This document shows, in pieces, positions 5,844 to 8,588 of a DNA stretch of 8,588 bases (the first letter of the stretch is position 1; each line of letters starts with the position of its first letter). Under the pieces are notes generated by a model. The model was not told the DNA's origin, searched no databases, and worked only from the letters and a program-made list of their open reading frames with translations. Made by a program: the position numbers and the translations under genes. Origin of the DNA: an uncultured Dyadobacter sp. (GTDB lineage: Bacteria > Bacteroidota > Bacteroidia > Cytophagales > Spirosomataceae); contig CAMLNK010000125.1 in the NCBI GenBank assembly GCA_946481035.1, positions 1 to 8,588 of the forward strand. Reading direction: 5' to 3'.

Positions 5844-7094
5844 ATGACGCAAAGACAAACCGGGGTGATCGCCGTATTTTCAGGCTATCTGCTCCTCGCC
5901 ATCACAGTTTACCGATGGCAGCTATTCACACACTTTACATCGACGGTCCTGCTATTCAAAGCGCTGGTACCCATTGCATTTGTATTTTTTTGCTGGTCGG
6001 TTACCCGCTTGCTGAAATGGCCGTTCTGGACGGCGCTACTCATACCGATGGTTCTCGAAGCGGCTTCCTATTGCTACATCAGGCATACCATCGAGGTCAA
6101 CCAGGATACCGACCGGCATGAGGTAGGCGTGCTCTCGCGGTGGATCAACTACCGGGATGTCATCCAGTTCAACCGGAATTTCGCCAGCTACTCGCCCGAC
6201 CTTGGCTATGTGCTCCGTCCCCACAGCGAAGGGGTACATTCAAGCCTGGAATATAGTAATGTATTTAAAATCAACAGCTTCGGTGTCCGTGACGATGAAG
6301 CTTCGCTCGACAACCCGAAGCTCGTTTTCCTGGGCGATTCTTTCACTATGGGCTGGGGCGTGGACGAAAACCAGACCTATGCCGACCTTACCGGCCGGAA
6401 ACTGGGCGTCAAAACGCTCAATGCAGGCATTTCGTCGTACGGTACTTACCGCGAAATGCTGCTTTTCTCCAAAATGAAAAGGGATTCCGTAAAACTCGTG
6501 GTACTGCAATATTGCGATAACGACCGTGAAGAAAACGAAGCACGCAACGAGCCTCAGAATCAACCGCAGCTCCTGACGGCCACGACATTCGCAAACACGG
6601 CTACTTTCAATCGCATCAACGAAACCTACTATCCGATGCGATATACCTACTTTTTTGTTCGGGAAAAGGACCTGCTGAAACGTATATGGACAAGCCCGAT
6701 AGCAGTATTTTCCGAAATCGGCGGCGCGTTATCCTCATGGATTAATGGTCGGCAGCTCAACATTGTGACACCTCCGGACATTAAAACACCTGCCGAAACG
6801 AAGCCTCACGTCACGTATTTCTTCAAATCGCTCGCCAAAATCCGGAAGATTTACAAAGGGAATATCGTGGTAATGCACCTCGACGGCCGCTACACCCGCC
6901 CCGAAATGATCCGTGCATTCGAGGCGGAGGCGAAGCGTACCGGCGATGAACATTTGTTTTTCCTGCATACCGACGAGCTCCTCAAAGCGCAGGACTATTA
7001 TCCCGTCGACGGGCATATCAGAGCATCGGGACATGCGAAAATTTCGGACGCATTGGTAAAAATGATCGAAAAGCAGCTGCTGCTCACGCGCTGA
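5844..7094 (+). CDS. SGNH/GDSL-family hydrolase with N-terminal membrane domain
   Basis: A 416-residue protein from the ATG at 5844; an in-frame TTG at 5814 is less likely. Residues about 7-25, 33-52 and 60-78 are hydrophobic, giving roughly three membrane segments that would anchor the enzyme. The SGNH domain follows from about residue 158: block I V-F-L-G-D-S-F-T-M-G with nucleophile Ser166, block II N-A-G-I-S-S-Y-G with Gly195, block III C-D-N-D with Asn226, and block V V-D-G-H-I-R-A-S-G-H with Asp389 and His391. All four SGNH positions are therefore present. Relatives act as esterases or as acyl transferases/deacetylases on surface polysaccharides; the anchor suggests an envelope substrate, which is inference. 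The 3' end overlaps the convergent LytTR gene by 11 nt. No neighbour points to a pathway. Confidence 0.85.
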   Translation: MTQRQTGVIAVFSGYLLLAITVYRWQLFTHFTSTVLLFKALVPIAFVFFCWSVTRLLKWPFWTALLIPMVLEAASYCYIRHTIEVNQDTDRHEVGVLSRWINYRDVIQFNRNFASYSPDLGYVLRPHSEGVHSSLEYSNVFKINSFGVRDDEASLDNPKLVFLGDSFTMGWGVDENQTYADLTGRKLGVKTLNAGISSYGTYREMLLFSKMKRDSVKLVVLQYCDNDREENEARNEPQNQPQLLTATTFANTATFNRINETYYPMRYTYFFVREKDLLKRIWTSPIAVFSEIGGALSSWINGRQLNIVTPPDIKTPAETKPHVTYFFKSLAKIRKIYKGNIVVMHLDGRYTRPEMIRAFEAEAKRTGDEHLFFLHTDELLKAQDYYPVDGHIRASGHAKISDALVKMIEKQLLLTR

Positions 7095-7470
7095 TGCGCT
7101 GCATGCGTTCCCCGAAAATACCGATGATTTCCTTCGTTTTCCGACGGCTTACAGCTGCCTCATTGCCGCAGCGCATTTTAAGGGCGCGGCCGTCTTCCGC
7201 ACAGCCGATCACATAGTTGGAATTGACGATAAAGGATTTGTGCACGCGAATGAAGTTACTATCGAGCTTGCAGGCAAGCCATTTGAGCGTTTTACAAATC
7301 AGATATTTCCTTCCCGTACATGTGTATACGTAGGTGTAATTCCCATCGCCTTCGAGAAATGTAATGTGCTCGGCACCGAGGGTGAATGTCCGGCCCATAA
7401 AATGAACTGAAATGTGCGCATGACGGACTTCTGTGTGTGGCTGCCCGGCAAGCAAGCTGATAGTACTCAT
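7084..7470 (-). CDS. Stand-alone LytTR DNA-binding protein
   Basis: A 128-residue protein from the ATG at 7468-7470. Residues about 18-115 form a LytTR domain: I-T-F-L-E-G-D-G-N-Y-T-Y-V (36-48), then K-T-L-K-W-L (60-65), then the signature F-I-R-V-H-K-S-F-I-V-N (73-83) and V-S-R-R-K near 107-111. In response regulators this domain follows a receiver; here there is none, only about 17 N-terminal residues, so it cannot be phosphorylated in the usual way. Such short LytTR proteins are common in Bacteroidota. LytTR domains bind direct repeats; a target is not evident. It has its own promoter (-7 at 7511-7518) and faces away from the Crp/Fnr-like gene. Its tail overlaps the SGNH gene by 11 nt, so read-through from either side would give antisense RNA. 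Confidence 0.88.
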   Translation of the reverse strand: MSTISLLAGQPHTEVRHAHISVHFMGRTFTLGAEHITFLEGDGNYTYVYTCTGRKYLICKTLKWLACKLDSNFIRVHKSFIVNSNYVIGCAEDGRALKMRCGNEAAVSRRKTKEIIGIFGERMQRISA

Positions 7471-7510
7471 AGTTCGATTAGTATAAAGGTGTAGTAGTGA
7501 TATTACATTT

Positions 7511-7518
7511 CAAAACTA
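7511..7518 (-). promoter_or_regulatory. -7 promoter element of the LytTR gene
   Basis: On the minus strand this reads TAGTTTTG, a perfect TAnnTTTG element and the same octamer as at 2011-2018 and 4584-4591. Transcription would start near 7504, about 35 nt before the ATG at 7470. No clear TTG lies at -33; that place is occupied by the inverted repeat at 7529-7564. Confidence 0.55.
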
Positions 7519-7528
7519 ATATGCGTCG

Positions 7529-7564
7529 AACCGCCCGTGTAACCGACTACACATCGGGCGGGTT
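7529..7564. repeat. G/C-rich inverted repeat in the LytTR/Crp-like intergenic region
   Basis: AACCGCCCG (7529-7537) pairs with CGGGCGGGTT (7555-7564) with one bulged G, and the inner TGTA (7538-7541) can pair with TACA (7548-7551). It covers the -33 region of the minus-strand LytTR promoter. It could be an operator or a hairpin; since no plus-strand gene ends nearby, a terminator role is not obvious. Confidence 0.45.
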
Positions 7565-7565
7565 T

Positions 7566-7577
7566 GGGTTTAAACCC
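7566..7577. repeat. Perfect 12-bp palindrome GGGTTTAAACCC
   Basis: This is identical to its reverse complement. It follows the inverted repeat at 7529-7564 by one base, about 100 nt before the Crp/Fnr-like start codon. It is a possible operator for either divergent gene. The protein that would bind is unknown. Confidence 0.4.
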
Positions 7578-7679
7578 GGCGAAGGCCAACCTAAATCCGG
7601 TACCATGCTGCGGGTATCTGGCGGGAAATGCCTATGTTAGAACCGTCGCAAAACAGCCGTCGGCCATTGGCCTCCCTTT

Positions 7680-8243
7680 ATGGACCTGATTCTCTACCTG
7701 AAACAACATATTGTATTATCCCCCGAAATGGAAGTGCAGGTGCAAAGCGCTTTCAAAACAGAGGATTTACCCAAAGGGCATCGGCTGTTATCGCCCGGCA
7801 ATTTTTCGCAAAAGGTATTTTATGTCGAAAAGGGCGTTGTGCGTACCTATTATATCAAGGACGGTAAGGACATTACCCATTCTTTTCTGTTCGAGGAGTC
7901 TTTCTTCGTTTCGATCGAGAGCGCTTTTTTCAACAGCCCGTCGCCCTATGGCGCGGAGGTTTTGGAACAAAGTACCATCCGCACCATCCCCTATCAGGAC
8001 CTGGAAAAGTTCATCGACGGCTCCCAGCCATTACAGAAACTAAGTCGGCTGGTGATGATCAATGCCGTGAAAACATTTTCCGATAAATTGTACTCGATCC
8101 AGTTTCAATCGGCCCAGGAACGGTACAACTCGATGCTTGATAAATTTCCGGACATCATGCTGCGTGTGCCGCTGGGGCATATTGCGTCGTACCTGGGTAT
8201 CACGCAGGAAACGCTGAGCCGCATTCGGGCGGGAAGAGTTTGA
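7680..8243 (+). CDS. Crp/Fnr-superfamily transcriptional regulator
   Basis: A 187-residue protein from the ATG at 7680. Residues about 20-115 form a cyclic-nucleotide-binding-like beta barrel (L-P-K-G-H-R-L-L-S-P-G at 30-40, V-F-Y-V-E-K-G-V-V-R-T-Y-Y at 46-58). A long dimer helix follows (about 115-150), then a winged HTH at about 162-183 (V-P-L-G-H-I-A-S-Y-L-G-I-T-Q-E-T-L-S-R-I-R), ending almost at once, as is common for Bacteroidota members of this group. There are no cysteines at all, so no FNR-type iron-sulphur oxygen sensor, and the CRP cAMP-pocket signature is not seen; the signal is unknown. In the recognition helix Glu177, Ser180 and Arg181 reproduce the E-x-x-S-R pattern by which FNR reads TTGAT. 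A matching site follows the gene at 8269-8282, before the RND adaptor gene, so that operon is its likely target. No strong promoter was seen upstream (TATGTTAG at 7633 is imperfect). Confidence 0.9.
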   Translation: MDLILYLKQHIVLSPEMEVQVQSAFKTEDLPKGHRLLSPGNFSQKVFYVEKGVVRTYYIKDGKDITHSFLFEESFFVSIESAFFNSPSPYGAEVLEQSTIRTIPYQDLEKFIDGSQPLQKLSRLVMINAVKTFSDKLYSIQFQSAQERYNSMLDKFPDIMLRVPLGHIASYLGITQETLSRIRAGRV

Positions 8244-8266
8244 CAATTTTTCAATTTTGGGTTACT

Positions 8267-8284
8267 TTTTGATTTAGATCAAAA
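8267..8284. promoter_or_regulatory. FNR-type operator, TTGAT-N4-ATCAA
   Basis: TTTTGATTTAGATCAAAA has perfect 7-bp arms around TTAG; its core (8269-8282) fits the FNR consensus TTGATnnnnATCAA in every position. It lies 23 nt after the Crp/Fnr-like stop codon and 63 nt before the RND adaptor start codon. The matching recognition-helix residues of the neighbouring regulator make it the likely binding site. Confidence 0.72.
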
Positions 8285-8304
8285 GCATTGCCATCAATCG
8301 GGGC

Positions 8305-8312
8305 CAATTTTG
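8305..8312 (+). promoter_or_regulatory. Probable -7 element of the RND efflux operon
   Basis: CAATTTTG differs from TAnnTTTG only in the first base. A start near 8316-8318 would centre the FNR-type palindrome (8275.5) close to -41, the spacing of class II activation, where the regulator replaces a -33 element. No TTG lies at proper -33 spacing, consistent with activator dependence. Assignment by consensus and spacing only. Confidence 0.42.
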
Positions 8313-8347
8313 CACCAGGATATTAAACCTAACGGTCGTCCATTCTT

Positions 8348-8588
8348 ATGAAAAGCAATCCTATCTATCTCATTGCCACGATGGCTGTGCTCGCGGGCTG
8401 CAACAAAGCCGCCGATCAGGCCAAATCAGTTGAAAAGCCGCTCCCGGTCGTTACCCGGCAGGCACAGAACATCACCGCCAACAACCAGATCTCCGTCAGC
8501 GGCAACATCGAGGGCAACAAAACGGTCCGCCTAGGCTTTATGGTGGGCGGAAAAATTAACTACATCGCCGCCGCGGAAGGCCAGCTTG
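8348..8588 (+). CDS. RND efflux periplasmic adaptor (membrane fusion protein), 5' part
   Basis: The frame is open from the ATG at 8348 to the window end (80 codons visible, 3' end missing). It begins with a lipoprotein signal: M-K-S-N-P, a hydrophobic stretch, and the lipobox L-A-G-C with Cys18 as the lipidated residue. After a short linker (K-P-L-P-V-V-T-R-Q-A) it continues I-S-V-S-G-N-I-E-G-N-K-T-V-R-L-G-F-M-V-G-G-K-I-N-Y-I-A-A-A-E-G-Q-L. This is the usual first beta-barrel/lipoyl half of HlyD/AcrA-type adaptors, in which 'S-G-x-I-E', 'V-x-L-G-F-x-V-G-G-K-I' and 'E-G-Q-x-V' are family wording. The protein should bridge an inner-membrane RND pump and an outer-membrane channel; both genes are expected just downstream. 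It is likely controlled by the Crp/Fnr-like regulator next door. Confidence 0.85.
   Translation, partial: MKSNPIYLIATMAVLAGCNKAADQAKSVEKPLPVVTRQAQNITANNQISVSGNIEGNKTVRLGFMVGGKINYIAAAEGQL

Noticed and set aside
7628..7867. 79-codon plus-strand frame overlapping the Crp/Fnr-like start
   Set aside because: It overlaps the real gene in another frame and has no recognisable protein features.
1..8588. tRNA, rRNA, insertion sequence or CRISPR array
   Set aside because: No cloverleaf-like segment, transposase, terminal inverted repeats with target duplication, or spaced direct repeats were found on reading both strands.

Overview
The window looks like chromosomal DNA from a Bacteroidota member, most likely of the Cytophagia (Dyadobacter/Spirosoma-like; this is an inference from gene types, not a search). 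The reasons are promoter elements of the Bacteroidota type (-7 TAnnTTTG, four perfect copies in intergenic DNA), the near absence of Shine-Dalgarno sequences before clear ATG starts, and the gene families present: a stand-alone LytTR regulator, an S8 peptidase of the Bacteroidota secreted type, an AraC regulator, and a Crp/Fnr-like regulator beside an RND efflux operon.

Layout, left to right. (1) 1-294: 3' end of an endonuclease/exonuclease/phosphatase-fold enzyme, cut by the window edge. It meets tail to tail an AraC-type regulator (285-1094, minus). (2) 1129-1986, minus: a QorB/NmrA-like NAD(P)-binding quinone oxidoreductase that reads into the araC-type gene after about 34 nt, so the two form a probable operon. 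(3) 2160-3401, plus: a CPA1 (NhaP/YjcE-like) cation/proton antiporter, divergent from the oxidoreductase, with a recognisable promoter for each. (4) 3569-4515: remains of a secreted subtilisin-like (S8) peptidase. It has a reading-frame break in the N-terminal part, and its 3' half, including the catalytic Ser, is replaced by the tail of what looks like an outer-membrane beta-barrel protein. (5) 4654-5634, plus: an HSL-type alpha/beta hydrolase with its own promoter, a perfect 14-bp palindrome just upstream, and a strong intrinsic terminator downstream. (6) 5844-7094, plus: an SGNH/GDSL hydrolase with an N-terminal membrane domain, meeting tail to tail a small LytTR DNA-binding protein (7084-7470, minus). 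(7) 7680-8243, plus: a Crp/Fnr-superfamily regulator without cysteines, followed by a perfect FNR-type palindrome and the start of an RND efflux periplasmic adaptor lipoprotein (8348 to the window end).

The most coherent unit is the last one. The regulator's recognition helix carries the E-x-x-S-R pattern that in FNR reads TTGAT, and a perfect TTGAT-N4-ATCAA site lies 26 nt after its stop, about 41 nt before a plausible transcription start of the efflux adaptor gene. This makes a local regulator-operator-efflux module likely. The second most interesting region is the decayed, chimeric peptidase locus. The rest is ordinary chromosomal content with several well-defined promoters. No RNA genes, insertion sequences or CRISPR arrays were seen.
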